A program made the translations under genes and the position numbers. Below are positions 37,059 to 46,177 of a stretch of DNA of 64,000 nt, piece after piece (within the stretch, counting starts at the first letter, position 1; every line of letters starts with the position of its first letter). This DNA comes from DCFW01 sp963790715 (GTDB lineage Bacteria > Bacteroidota > Bacteroidia > Bacteroidales > Bacteroidaceae). Where the stretch lies: contig CAWBPN010000010.1 in the NCBI GenBank assembly GCA_963790715.1, positions 372,001 to 436,000 on the forward strand, written 5' to 3'. The notes below the pieces were generated by a model. The model made no database searches, was not told the origin of the DNA, and worked only from the letters and a program-made list of their open reading frames with translations.

Positions 37059-38606
37059 CTAAAATGATTCTTTCAACCACACATCCAAATCTGAGGCAGA
37101 ACCGTCTTTTCCTGATAATTTCTTATAGAGGCGTTTACGTGCCATACTCACTCCCTGCTTGGTATGGCAGGTTAAAATGGCAATATCAACCGGAACAAAA
37201 CCGGTTTTTATCAAGCAACATATATGTAATTCATTATCTGATATTGAAGGAAATACCTCATTAAGACGGACTGTAAAATTATTATGCTCTCTATTAAGTA
37301 AATCCGTTAACTCAGCCCATTGCTCACTTGAAACATTATCATGTCCATCTTTAGCGTAATTATGAAGAATAGCAATAATCTCAGAAGAAGACTTTTTTTG
37401 TATATGTATGTCGTTCAACGGCTCAGTTGCTTTATTTCTCTTTCGCGTTATATACCAATAAATTAATCCAACTGCAATCAAAAACACAACAATTGTCAAC
37501 GCCCAATAAAGTCGTGACTTATCTGCCTTTAAATCGGCAATTATCTTTTTCTGTCCGCTTAGATTATATTTTGCATTAATCTTAACTACTTCCTTATCGT
37601 GTTGTACCGTATCTATAGTATCATGTATAGAAATAGCCATATCTTCACACCGCAATGACTCTTTGAGGCTTCCCTCTTGCTGATATATTTGTTGTAAAAA
37701 CACATACGAATTATATTTTAAATAATCATCATCAGTTGTTTTTATACAATGTTTTAAATAATATATGGCAGAATCATTTTTATTTACACCTTTATAAAAC
37801 CATCCTAAATCTATATCATATAAAGAGATATTATTTTTCATTTCAACAAACCGAACATTATCCAATAACATTTTAGCGTCATTATATTGCTTGGCCCCCA
37901 AATAAACTGAAACCAAATCATTACCGATCGCTCCTTTTTGTGCTACATCATTAGTCGTGTTTATTATTTTGAGAGCCTGTTTCCCATAAATAAGAGCAGA
38001 ATCGTTTTTAGTCAAAACCTGATATTCTAATGCTATATCACGTAATGTACAAGCCAATGTGACACTATCTTTTCCTAGTTTATAATACATTGTTGCTGCT
38101 TTATCAGCTATAATTCTTTCTTGCGGAGTTTCTAAAAAATAAGATTGTAGTGTATATATTCTTCCAATTAACGAATAAGCTTTACTGTTTGACGCTAAAG
38201 TCAAAGCCTTCTGCGAAGCTTTTATTCCATTGACATAATCATTTTTACTTCTATAATAACATCCTAAACAATAATAAGCAGCCATAAGTTTGTCATTATC
38301 ATTATGGATCTTATAATATGCGATACATTTTTCTATAGTATTCTTATCTTTTATGTAATGTGGTACATAACACATATCCTTAGCTCTGAAAAGCAATATT
38401 TCATAATACATTTGAATCTCTTTAGGTAGTTTTGGTATTTGCGGCTGCAATTTTACGAGAAGAACTAATGCCTTATTCGGATTTTTGATAATTACTTTTT
38501 CCGCCATTATCATATTAGCAGGATAAATGTGTTTCGAATTGCATGAAGCAAGTATTGTTACAGACAACAAAATTATAATGAAGAATTTGTATTTTTGATA
38601 AATCAT
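37059..38606 (-). CDS. TPR membrane regulator with C-terminal HTH-like domain
   Basis: 515-residue protein. It starts with a lipoprotein-like signal (LASC near residue 22) and continues with five or more TPR-like helical pairs over residues ~60-330. One transmembrane helix follows at about 366-386 (LYWALTIVVFLIAVGLIYWYI), then a cytoplasmic tail whose end (FPSISDNELHICCLIKTGF then VDIAILTCHTKQGVSMARKRLYKKL) resembles the HTH-like tail of Bacteroidota TPR regulators. Such proteins commonly sit next to double-glycine bacteriocin clusters. It is divergent from the cluster across a 245-bp region with direct repeats, so it is the obvious candidate regulator; whether it binds DNA itself is unknown. 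Confidence 0.8.
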   Translation of the reverse strand: MIYQKYKFFIIILLSVTILASCNSKHIYPANMIMAEKVIIKNPNKALVLLVKLQPQIPKLPKEIQMYYEILLFRAKDMCYVPHYIKDKNTIEKCIAYYKIHNDNDKLMAAYYCLGCYYRSKNDYVNGIKASQKALTLASNSKAYSLIGRIYTLQSYFLETPQERIIADKAATMYYKLGKDSVTLACTLRDIALEYQVLTKNDSALIYGKQALKIINTTNDVAQKGAIGNDLVSVYLGAKQYNDAKMLLDNVRFVEMKNNISLYDIDLGWFYKGVNKNDSAIYYLKHCIKTTDDDYLKYNSYVFLQQIYQQEGSLKESLRCEDMAISIHDTIDTVQHDKEVVKINAKYNLSGQKKIIADLKADKSRLYWALTIVVFLIAVGLIYWYITRKRNKATEPLNDIHIQKKSSSEIIAILHNYAKDGHDNVSSEQWAELTDLLNREHNNFTVRLNEVFPSISDNELHICCLIKTGFVPVDIAILTCHTKQGVSMARKRLYKKLSGKDGSASDLDVWLKESF

Positions 38607-38734
38607 AATTATAGTTTTTAAAATTATTATTTACGTTTCTGCTACAAAATTATAAAGGAAAAAGTAAAATAACAAGAATTTTTACATTAAAATATATAAT
38701 TTTGATTATCAGGTTAATACAGTTAGTTGTTAAG

Positions 38735-38796
38735 TTTTTGTGAACTATAAAATATTGAACAAAAAAATTTGTGAACTTTTTGTGAACTATAAAATA
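38735..38796. repeat. 20-bp direct repeat upstream of the peptide cluster
   Basis: TTTTTGTGAACTATAAAATA occurs at 38735-38754 and identically at 38777-38796 (period 42 bp). A third partial TTTGTGAAC lies between, at 38768-38776. The region is shared by the divergent TPR regulator and the DUF3244 gene, so this is a likely operator or a duplicated promoter. Confidence 0.8.
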
Positions 38797-38851
38797 GTAA
38801 ACATTTGCATCACATTTAATATATTCGCTGGAAAGAAATAAAAGAAAAATC

Positions 38852-39169
38852 ATGAAAAAAATTGTTTTATTATTAGTCGTATTTTGTAATGCATTATTTA
38901 TGCAATCATTGCCTCTTATGCGGCAAGGTCACACTAGAGAGACCAGAACACCAGACGTTTTAATAGATGCGGAAGTTTCTAATGGCAAAGTATTATTTGA
39001 GTCTAATATTTCATTAGAAAACTCTCAGTTCAAATTAACTGACAAAAACGGATATGTTGTTTGGATTGGTTATCTCTCCATAGATAATAATGGAGAATAT
39101 TATATAGATGTTGCCAACATACCGAAAGATACATATTCTGCTGATCTAACATTTAATGGAATAGAATAA
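38852..39169 (+). CDS. DUF3244 family secreted protein
   Basis: 105-residue protein with a signal peptide (about residues 1-18) and a single small beta-sandwich domain with the DUF3244 pattern (a LENSQFKLTDKNGYVVW strand pair, then IDVANIPKDTYSADLTF). This is a Bacteroidales-restricted family of small exported proteins of unknown function. First gene after the direct-repeat region; the next gene begins 100 bp later. It may be a surface or immunity-type accessory of the peptide system (inference only). Confidence 0.75.
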   Translation: MKKIVLLLVVFCNALFMQSLPLMRQGHTRETRTPDVLIDAEVSNGKVLFESNISLENSQFKLTDKNGYVVWIGYLSIDNNGEYYIDVANIPKDTYSADLTFNGIE

Positions 39170-39269
39170 CTGTGGTAACATTACAATATAATATATAAAG
39201 GTACACAAATTCAATTTAAATATAATTTGTAAATGAATAATTAAAATATTATTCATAAAAATAGACATT

Positions 39270-40910
39270 ATGAGAACACTGACATCATTATTAAGGCCGC
39301 TACACAATTGCGAAGAAATAACTATACAACTTTGTAAGTTTATTGGAGTGCCGGTAACAAAACATACTTTAATCGATAAGTTGAAAAATCATCCAGACTT
39401 TCCAAGTTTATTATCGATCAGTGATGTTTGTTCTGACCTTGGCATTTACAATACTTCTATTCAAATTAAAAACGAAGAAAAACTTAATGATGTCCCATGT
39501 CCATTTGTAGCTCAAATAAAAGGCAAGAAAACTGAGAACAAATTGTTTTCATTAGTTTATAGTCTAAACAATAATAATGTGATATGGTATAATCCGATGA
39601 AACACAAAAAAGAGAACATAGGATTTAATAAATTTGTAGCATTATTTAGTGGATTTGTACAATTATACGAAAAAGAGGAGAATGCAGGAGAAAAAGATTA
39701 TAAGTTGAATCATCACCGTGAAATACAAAGATTGTTAATTCAGAATATTTTAATTCTTGTTGTTCCTTTGCTAATATGTATAACAAGTATAATTGCAATA
39801 ATAAACAAAGGCATTTCTACTATTTTGCCCATACTTTATATCGTTTTACTTTTTGCCGGTACAATAATAGGAATGATGCTGGTCGTGTACGAAAGTGATC
39901 AATATAATCCTCTACTTAAACATGTTTGTTCAGGAGGAGGAAAAACGAATTGTGCAGCAGTACTTCAATCAAAAGCATCAGAGATATTTGGCATACATTG
40001 GTCTACAATAGGTCTTAGTTATTTTATGGGTATATTATTAGTTTTACTGTCCGGAGGAATAATGGACAAAACGTTGTTATGTGTTGCTTCATGGCTAAAT
40101 GTGATAGCATTACCGTACACCATATTTTCCATATATTATCAGGCTAAAATTGTAAAACAATGGTGTCCCATGTGCTTAAGTATTCAGATATTATTAATTG
40201 GGCTATTTATTATATCATTATTAGGTGGATTTCTATTTACTCCTATTGAAATAAATATAGGAATTGTTATACCATTTCTATTAAGTATATTTGTAATGTT
40301 TAGTGCATTATATATATTAAGGCCTTTTATTGAAAAAGCGAAACAATCAAAAAGTTATCTACATGAATTGCAACAAATAAAATACTACCCTAACCTTTTT
40401 AAATCTCTTCTTATAAAACAAAAACATATCGATGAATCGATAAACGGTATAGGCATAATGTTAGGCAATCCAGAAGGAAAAATACATTTGATGAAAGTTT
40501 GTAATCCATATTGTGGAGCATGTGCAAGGTCTCACATGTATATAGACAGGTTGTTGGATATAAACTCTGATATTCGGTTGCAAATAATATTTACACCATC
40601 ATCAGAGGAAAAAGATATAAGGAATAAACCGGAAAAGATAATGTTATCACTCGCATCAACAGAATCAGAGAATATATTAAGAAAGGCCCTTAATGACTGG
40701 TATCTTTCAGAAAATAAGAGTTATGAAGTATATGCAAAGCAATATCCTATTGCAAAAGAGAAGTTAGATGAACAAATACCGCTTATTCGGTCAATGCGTA
40801 ATTGGTGTGACAAAATGGAAATCGCATACACTCCAACGTTCTTTGTTAACGGTTATCAACTTCCTAAGATGTATTCATTTGAAGATTTAAAATATCTTCT
40901 TTCAGTATAA
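39270..40910 (+). CDS. C39-like / VKOR / thioredoxin fusion protein
   Basis: 546-residue membrane oxidoreductase. Residues ~1-135 resemble a C39 peptidase fold, but I see no Cys-His-Asp triad in family context, so it is probably a substrate-binding relic. Residues ~150-345 are a VKOR domain with several transmembrane helices; its redox cysteines are C220 and C228, and C299/C302 in WCPMC. The C-terminal thioredoxin-like domain has CGAC (C415/C418) and a cis-Pro-like TPTFFVNG. Such VKOR-Trx proteins oxidise thiols and pass electrons to quinone, acting as DsbA/DsbB in one chain. This fits disulfide formation in the cysteine-rich precursor products of the cluster. Confidence 0.88.
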   Translation: MRTLTSLLRPLHNCEEITIQLCKFIGVPVTKHTLIDKLKNHPDFPSLLSISDVCSDLGIYNTSIQIKNEEKLNDVPCPFVAQIKGKKTENKLFSLVYSLNNNNVIWYNPMKHKKENIGFNKFVALFSGFVQLYEKEENAGEKDYKLNHHREIQRLLIQNILILVVPLLICITSIIAIINKGISTILPILYIVLLFAGTIIGMMLVVYESDQYNPLLKHVCSGGGKTNCAAVLQSKASEIFGIHWSTIGLSYFMGILLVLLSGGIMDKTLLCVASWLNVIALPYTIFSIYYQAKIVKQWCPMCLSIQILLIGLFIISLLGGFLFTPIEINIGIVIPFLLSIFVMFSALYILRPFIEKAKQSKSYLHELQQIKYYPNLFKSLLIKQKHIDESINGIGIMLGNPEGKIHLMKVCNPYCGACARSHMYIDRLLDINSDIRLQIIFTPSSEEKDIRNKPEKIMLSLASTESENILRKALNDWYLSENKSYEVYAKQYPIAKEKLDEQIPLIRSMRNWCDKMEIAYTPTFFVNGYQLPKMYSFEDLKYLLSV

Positions 40911-40958
40911 TTGCAGTAAGTAGTGAAAGAAGACCAATTATAAAAAATATATGATAGA

Positions 40959-40973
40959 GTTTAACAATTAAAA
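40959..40973 (+). promoter_or_regulatory. Conserved element upstream of precursor gene 1
   Basis: GTTTAACAATTAAAA, identical to 46178-46192 before precursor 3. It ends 11 bp before the start codon (10 bp at the other site). Probably a shared leader, ribosome-standby or processing element, preserved because the genes are paralogous. Confidence 0.5.
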
Positions 40974-40984
40974 TATTTACTATT

Positions 40985-41287
40985 ATGAGAAAACTTAAAA
41001 TGGTCGCAATGAGCGACATCGGTGAAACACTTTCTAGAGATGAACTTAAGAAAGTGTTTGGTGGAAGTGATATTATTAATAATCCTCCTAGTGGCAATAA
41101 AAGTTGTTGCATTGTAGTATATGATGGACATTTTATATGTACAAACGACCCGCAAACAGCTCAGAAATATGATGCAATGAGTGGAAATGGAACTGGAAGC
41201 GAAAGTACGTGGTCATGTAATAATAATACGGCATATACAAATTGTGCTCCATATATAAAAGAATGTAGGTTGACTGGAAGTATATAA
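40985..41287 (+). CDS. Double-glycine precursor peptide 1 (GG-Bacteroidales type)
   Basis: 100-residue peptide with the leader of the GG-Bacteroidales natural-product precursor family: MRKLKMVAMSDIGETLSRDE then LKKVFGG. The C39 transporter at 48831 should cleave after FGG, releasing a 73-residue core. The core has six cysteines (a CC pair, then four singles), is rich in Asn, Gly, Ser and Thr, and carries no signal peptide of its own. An even cysteine number and the neighbouring oxidoreductases favour disulfides over lanthionines. Ser/Thr-rich stretches such as SGNGTGSEST could be glycosylation sites for the cluster's glycosyltransferase (inference). Confidence 0.85.
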   Translation: MRKLKMVAMSDIGETLSRDELKKVFGGSDIINNPPSGNKSCCIVVYDGHFICTNDPQTAQKYDAMSGNGTGSESTWSCNNNTAYTNCAPYIKECRLTGSI

Positions 41288-41307
41288 TTTTAAAAACATT
41301 TGTTGTT

Positions 41308-41820
41308 ATGAACTTAAAAAAAACAGGAAAAAGTAATTATACCCAATATGGGCAAATAGCATCTTTGGTAGTATTGATGGCGCTTATATTTGTTTGTTCC
41401 ACATCAGCCAAAAGTACCAATAATTTTATTTATGAAAAAGTTGATAGTACTGTAAAAGTTGTAAAAGTAAAAGGATATACTAATGGTATAAATTATAAAG
41501 AGAGAGTTTACGATCATGTGAAAAAGATGCCAAGCTTTCCAGGAGGAAGGTTAATGCTTAATAAGTATTTGCATGACAATTTAGTTTATCCACATCAAGC
41601 CGCAGAAAAAAAAATTATGGGAAAGGTTGTCATACAATTTATTGTCAGAAAAAATGGATGTATAACAAACGCCTGCTTACTAAGATCTGTGGAACCAGAA
41701 ATAGATGCTGAAGCTATAAGACTTGTAGAATCAATGCCTAAATGGATACCGGGAGAAAAAAATAAAAGACCTGTTAATGTAAAATATACATTGTATGTAG
41801 ATTTTATACTTGATAAATAA
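41308..41820 (+). CDS. TonB C-terminal domain protein
   Basis: 170-residue protein. A membrane anchor or signal at about residues 16-36 (IASLVVLMALIFVCSTSA) is followed by a short linker and a complete TonB C-terminal domain: FPGGRLMLNKYLHDNLVYP, GKVVIQFIVRKNG, then PEIDAEAIRLVESMPKWIPG. Stand-alone TonB-like proteins energise outer-membrane receptors or act as periplasmic adaptors. It lacks the long proline-rich spacer of housekeeping TonB, so it probably does not span the periplasm. Located 20 bp after precursor 1 and directly before a broken glycosyltransferase copy. Confidence 0.82.
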   Translation: MNLKKTGKSNYTQYGQIASLVVLMALIFVCSTSAKSTNNFIYEKVDSTVKVVKVKGYTNGINYKERVYDHVKKMPSFPGGRLMLNKYLHDNLVYPHQAAEKKIMGKVVIQFIVRKNGCITNACLLRSVEPEIDAEAIRLVESMPKWIPGEKNKRPVNVKYTLYVDFILDK

Positions 41821-41834
41821 GATAAGTTCCATCT

Positions 41835-42392
41835 ATGTTTTATAGAACACATTACTTAAATTTAATGACTCAAGAAACAGGAACTCCATTTTTAGCTATC
41901 TGGGATGCAGACGTGATTGTCAGTCCATACCAAATTAAAGAATCTATGTTAGTGTTGCAAGAAAATAAAGCAGATATATCTTTTCCTTATAATGGTGCAT
42001 TCCTAGAGGTTGAACCTGTGTTGCGAGAAGAATATATATTACATCATCGGGTTAATTATCTATTTAAATATAAATCTTATATGAAACCATTATATGGGGA
42101 CAATTTTGTAGGAGGCGGTATTCTTGTTAATAGGCAAAAATATATAGATGCAGGAATGGAAAATGAATGTTTTTATGGTTGGGGACCGGAAGATATGGAT
42201 CGCTCTTTACGCTGGGAAAATATGGGGTATAGAATACATAGAACGGAAAAACCGATGTTTCATCTTTCCCACCCGCGCGATTCAAACGGATACATGAGAT
42301 CTACTATTCATAGTAAATTGTGCCACTTCTAATTGAATAAATCTGCAAATAGCTCAAAGGAAGAATTAATTGACAAATTTTCATGTCTATAG
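41835..42392 (+). pseudogene. Truncated glycosyltransferase copy
   Basis: Second copy of the glycosyltransferase at 46951-47724. It lacks the first ~72 residues: homology starts abruptly at TTTTATAGAACACATTA, 18 bp after the TonB gene stop. It also has a nonsense mutation (CAA to TAA) at 42330-42332; the frame beyond it still encodes the paralogue's tail (NKSANSSKEELIDKFSCL) down to a TAG at 42390-42392. An ATG at 41835 can express a 165-residue fragment that keeps WDADVI and the FVGGG...WGPEDMD region but not the N-terminal nucleotide-sugar-binding strands. Probably non-functional. Confidence 0.85.
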
Positions 42393-42483
42393 ATATTTGC
42401 AGTTACCACCAATTGATAATAAACAATTAATGAAGTATGAATGTTATAATTGATTTGCATAATTTATAATAAATAAAAGAAAA

Positions 42484-44040
42484 ATGAGTAAAAGAAAAAA
42501 AATTATTTTGGATTTGCCATTCATTGTATGTGCTCTATTTTTTTGTAATGTAAAAGCACAAAACACAAGTGGTTGGCCAAATCCGAAGATCGAGATAGGC
42601 ACATCTAAGGTCTCCGGTAACATATTAAATTATCAACGCAAACAAGGAGAAAAACTAAACATTATTATTTATATTGATAATCCGCTTGTTGATGCGAGGC
42701 CGAAAAGTTATATAACGCAAATAAATTCTGATAATCATTTTTCTATATCTATACCAACGGTATTAGATAATACGTTGGTATATTGTAATATCAAAAATGG
42801 GTCTTCTTATTTATGGGGTGGGTTTATAGGTTTGAATAAAGATATAGAAAAGAAAATATGTCTTGATTTTAAGGATAAAAATAATCTTATTGTTACAACA
42901 AACGGAGGTTTTTATTTGACACAAGATGATGCACAAAATATTGGAGAGGCATGTATTAAATTTGAGGGATATCCACAAGAGAGGTCAACTCTTGTGTACA
43001 AGATGACGCCCAAAGAATTTGCGACATACAAGTTAAACAAAGCATTAAAAGAAAGAGATGAATATGCATTGGGTAGCTTACCAATTACAACTGGGACGAA
43101 AGAATTCTTGATTAAATATTTTAATATTAGATATATTGAAGGAATGCTGTTTTTTTATAAGAAAGAGGTTGACGCTGACGCGATATATATGAAGTTGAAA
43201 AATTTTAAAGCTGTAGAACCTGATAAATCATATTATTCATTCCTTAAGAATTATAATTTGAATGATCCTGAGTTGCTATATTCGGTTTGTCTTTCTACTC
43301 CTTATTATCCTATATTCTTAAAGTGCTTTTTAGGCAATAAAGTCTTTAATATTCCAAAGATAGGTGATACACCTACTGCCGAATGGCTAAATATTGTCAA
43401 AAGTCACGTAAAAGATGTCATAGGAATAAGTGACGGACTTTTTTATGATGTGCTTGCTGCTTACGCCTATTCGTCACAAATCACAGAAGACAGGATAGCG
43501 TTAACTCATAAGCAGATTGAAAATGTTAATGAGTATTTCAAGAATCACAATAAAGATATAGCCGCCATTATATTTAAATTGAACGAAACAGCCCCGAAGA
43601 AAGCACCTAAAAAAGTACCGCCTGTTATTAAATCGGTACCAAATGTTGCAGCCAATAAATTAATGGATGCTATTGTTTCAAAACATAGAGGAAAAGTCGT
43701 CTTTATAGATATATGGGCTACCTGGTGCAGTTCATGTTTAAGTGCAATAAAAGTAATAAGAAATATTAAAGACTCGCTTAGGTCTAAAGGAGTAGACTTC
43801 GTATATATTGCTGATACGTCATCACCTAAATTTACATGGTTGGAAGAAATAAAATCAATAGGTGATGAACATTATTATTTAAATAAAAAATTAATTAGCC
43901 AACTTATGAATATTTATAATATTAATGGATATCCTTCATATCTTATATATGACAGACAAGGGTATTTAAGAAACAAATTATCAGGTTTTCCAGATATTGA
44001 TAAATTGAGAAGTCAATTTAAGGAGATATTGAAACCATAA
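42484..44040 (+). CDS. TlpA-like secreted thioredoxin, paralogue 1
   Basis: 518-residue exported protein: signal peptide (residues 1-26, ending VKAQ), a ~330-residue N-terminal region without a family I can name, and a C-terminal thioredoxin-like domain with WATWCSSC (C415/C418) and GYPSYLIYD (cis-Pro). TlpA/ResA-type proteins of Bacteroidota reduce or isomerise periplasmic disulfides. It is a clear tandem paralogue of 44522-46114; both start their mature part with SWPN/GWPN and GTSKVSG. Likely partner of the VKOR-Trx protein in shaping the cysteine-rich precursor products. Confidence 0.87.
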   Translation: MSKRKKIILDLPFIVCALFFCNVKAQNTSGWPNPKIEIGTSKVSGNILNYQRKQGEKLNIIIYIDNPLVDARPKSYITQINSDNHFSISIPTVLDNTLVYCNIKNGSSYLWGGFIGLNKDIEKKICLDFKDKNNLIVTTNGGFYLTQDDAQNIGEACIKFEGYPQERSTLVYKMTPKEFATYKLNKALKERDEYALGSLPITTGTKEFLIKYFNIRYIEGMLFFYKKEVDADAIYMKLKNFKAVEPDKSYYSFLKNYNLNDPELLYSVCLSTPYYPIFLKCFLGNKVFNIPKIGDTPTAEWLNIVKSHVKDVIGISDGLFYDVLAAYAYSSQITEDRIALTHKQIENVNEYFKNHNKDIAAIIFKLNETAPKKAPKKVPPVIKSVPNVAANKLMDAIVSKHRGKVVFIDIWATWCSSCLSAIKVIRNIKDSLRSKGVDFVYIADTSSPKFTWLEEIKSIGDEHYYLNKKLISQLMNIYNINGYPSYLIYDRQGYLRNKLSGFPDIDKLRSQFKEILKP

Positions 44041-44215
44041 GTACTAGTATCTATTAACAATATCATCAAAGCATACAAGTTAAATAATAGCTGCATAAGA
44101 TATTTAATTAACGAGTAAATAATAAAACAAGATATTTTCTTTCTGTATAGCTCACAATAAGCAGTAAAATGGGATCAATTACATAAAAGATATAGTTTAA
44201 TGGTTTATTTATATT

Positions 44216-44452
44216 ATGAAAAAGCTAAAATTAGTCGTAATGTACAATATTGGTAAAACACTTTCCAGGGATGAACTCAGAAAAGTGTTTGGAAGTGACA
44301 ATTATATTGACAGTAACGGTAGTATTGTATTAGTAATAGAAAAATTGCAAAAACGAATGCATTGGAAAACAAGTTGGAGATATATGTTGCAACGAACTAG
44401 GGAACTGCCAATACGTTATTTTTATGAAGAACATATATTGTTCAAATATTAA
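44216..44452 (+). CDS. Degenerate precursor peptide 2
   Basis: 78-residue open frame whose leader matches precursors 1 and 3 (KTLSRDELRKVFG), but three bases are lost at the cleavage site: one Gly remains where the paralogues have Gly-Gly. The sequence after it (IVLVIEKLQKRMHWK and on) has no cysteine and no resemblance to the other cores. A different frame of the same DNA reads CISNRKIAKTNALENK and is interrupted later. This is probably a decayed precursor, though a functional non-cleaved leader-like peptide cannot be excluded. Confidence 0.6.
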   Translation: MKKLKLVVMYNIGKTLSRDELRKVFGSDNYIDSNGSIVLVIEKLQKRMHWKTSWRYMLQRTRELPIRYFYEEHILFKY

Positions 44453-44473
44453 CTGAACATGAATTAAAATAAA

Positions 44474-44498
44474 TAAGGAACGAAAATTTCGTTCCTTA
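44474..44498 (+). terminator. Hairpin between precursor 2 and thioredoxin 2
   Basis: TAAGGAACGAA / TTCGTTCCTTA, an 11-bp stem with a 3-nt loop, 21 bp after the precursor 2 stop. The following tract is only weakly T-rich (AATATAATTT), so it may be an attenuator or RNA-stability hairpin rather than a strong terminator. Confidence 0.65.
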
Positions 44499-44521
44499 AT
44501 ATAATTTCAAAATTTATAATT

Positions 44522-46114
44522 ATGAATAATAAAAAGTTTTTTTTATTGGCTTTGTCTTTTATTGTATGTGTTTTGTGCTTTTACACTGCAAAAGCACAAA
44601 ATGCAAATAGTTGGCCTAATCAAAAAATAAAGATTGGTACATCTAAGGTTTCCGGTGACATATTGAATTACCAACATGTAAAAGAAAGGAAAATAACCGT
44701 TACATTGATAGTTGGCGATTATTTTAATTTAGTAAAGCCTTATAAGAACTATTCAACACAAGTGGATTCGGATAATCACTTTTCTTTATCTGTGCCTGTA
44801 ACATTTAATAATACAATGGCTTATTGTATTGTTGGGAATGATTCTTCTTGTTTGTGGAAAGGCTTTATTGGGTTGGATGAAGAGCAGGAAACGAAAATAG
44901 AAGTTGATGTTAAGGATACAAATAATCCGGTTGTCACGGCAAGTGGAGGTTTTAGTTTATCACAAGATGATGCTCAAGGAATTTATAAGGGATTTGATAC
45001 TTTTGACGATTTTCCGCAAGAACGGGTGGTGCCGGTATATAATATGACGCCAAAAGAATTTGCAACATATAAACTGAATCATGTATTAAAAGATAGAATA
45101 AATTATGCTTTAAAAAATCTTTCTATCACACCCGGCACAAAGGACTTTCTGATTAAGTATTTTAATTTTAGATATATAGATGGCAAACTTTTCTTTTATA
45201 AAGAAGAAGTGGAAAATGATGCAAAACACCATCAAAAAGCAATTAAGGCAATAGAGCCGGATAAAACATATTATTCGTTTCTAAAAAATTATGATTTGAA
45301 TGATCCTCAACTGTTATATTGGCATCCGCCTTTCATGGAACGTTTTTTGAAAATTAAAGCTTTTAATATTCCTAAGATTGCCGATACACTGACTTCTGAA
45401 TGGATAAACGTGGTGAAGGATTGTGTAAAAGATGTTATAGGAATAAGTAACGGACTTTTTTATGATATGCTTGCTGCATTTGCCTATTCGTCACAAATCA
45501 CAGATGATGGGACGGTTTTGACAAATAAGCAAATAGAAAATATTAAAGAATATTTCAAGAACCGGAATAACGATATTGCCATTCTTTTGCTTAATTTGAA
45601 TGAAAAGCATCCAAAGCCTGACATTTCGGAGCCGACGAATAATTTGGAGAAAGTTAATGCTATTAAGCATCATGGAAGAGCTCCGAGAAAAGTAAGGTGT
45701 ATTATAAAACCGACACCTAATGTTTCGGTAGATAAAATAATAGATACCATTGTTGCCAAACATCATGGTAAGGTTGTACTTATAGATATTTGGGCTACAT
45801 GGTGCAACCCGTGCATGATGGCGCATAAGGAAATGAGCTATATAAAAGATGCACTTCGGCATAAAGGTGTAGATTTCGTATACTTGGCAGATACGTCTTC
45901 TCCGAAACAGGAATGGAGAGAAGATATAAAATCAATAGGAGATGAACATTATTATATTGATGGAAAAATAATGGATAAACTTATGACTTTTTATAAAACT
46001 GACGGGTTTCCAACGTATTTCATATATGATAAGCAAGGAACGTTAAAGAATAAATTCATAGGTTTCCCCGGTGATGATAAGATGCAAAATATCATCGAAG
46101 ATGCAGTAAAATAA
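44522..46114 (+). CDS. TlpA-like secreted thioredoxin, paralogue 2
   Basis: 530-residue paralogue of 42484-44040. Signal peptide (residues 1-26, ending TAKAQ), the same unnamed N-terminal region, a Lys/His-rich linker (HPKPDISEP and HHGRAPRKVR), and a thioredoxin-like domain with WATWCNPC (C428/C431) and GFPTYFIYD. The CxxC dipeptide differs from its sister (NP against SS), which usually changes redox potential, so the two may divide oxidation and isomerisation or reduction. Lies directly upstream of precursor 3. Confidence 0.87.
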   Translation: MNNKKFFLLALSFIVCVLCFYTAKAQNANSWPNQKIKIGTSKVSGDILNYQHVKERKITVTLIVGDYFNLVKPYKNYSTQVDSDNHFSLSVPVTFNNTMAYCIVGNDSSCLWKGFIGLDEEQETKIEVDVKDTNNPVVTASGGFSLSQDDAQGIYKGFDTFDDFPQERVVPVYNMTPKEFATYKLNHVLKDRINYALKNLSITPGTKDFLIKYFNFRYIDGKLFFYKEEVENDAKHHQKAIKAIEPDKTYYSFLKNYDLNDPQLLYWHPPFMERFLKIKAFNIPKIADTLTSEWINVVKDCVKDVIGISNGLFYDMLAAFAYSSQITDDGTVLTNKQIENIKEYFKNRNNDIAILLLNLNEKHPKPDISEPTNNLEKVNAIKHHGRAPRKVRCIIKPTPNVSVDKIIDTIVAKHHGKVVLIDIWATWCNPCMMAHKEMSYIKDALRHKGVDFVYLADTSSPKQEWREDIKSIGDEHYYIDGKIMDKLMTFYKTDGFPTYFIYDKQGTLKNKFIGFPGDDKMQNIIEDAVK

Positions 46115-46177
46115 TACGTTTGATACAAACGTTGAAGATAAAGGAAGACACAAATTATATAGAAAATATAATATTAA

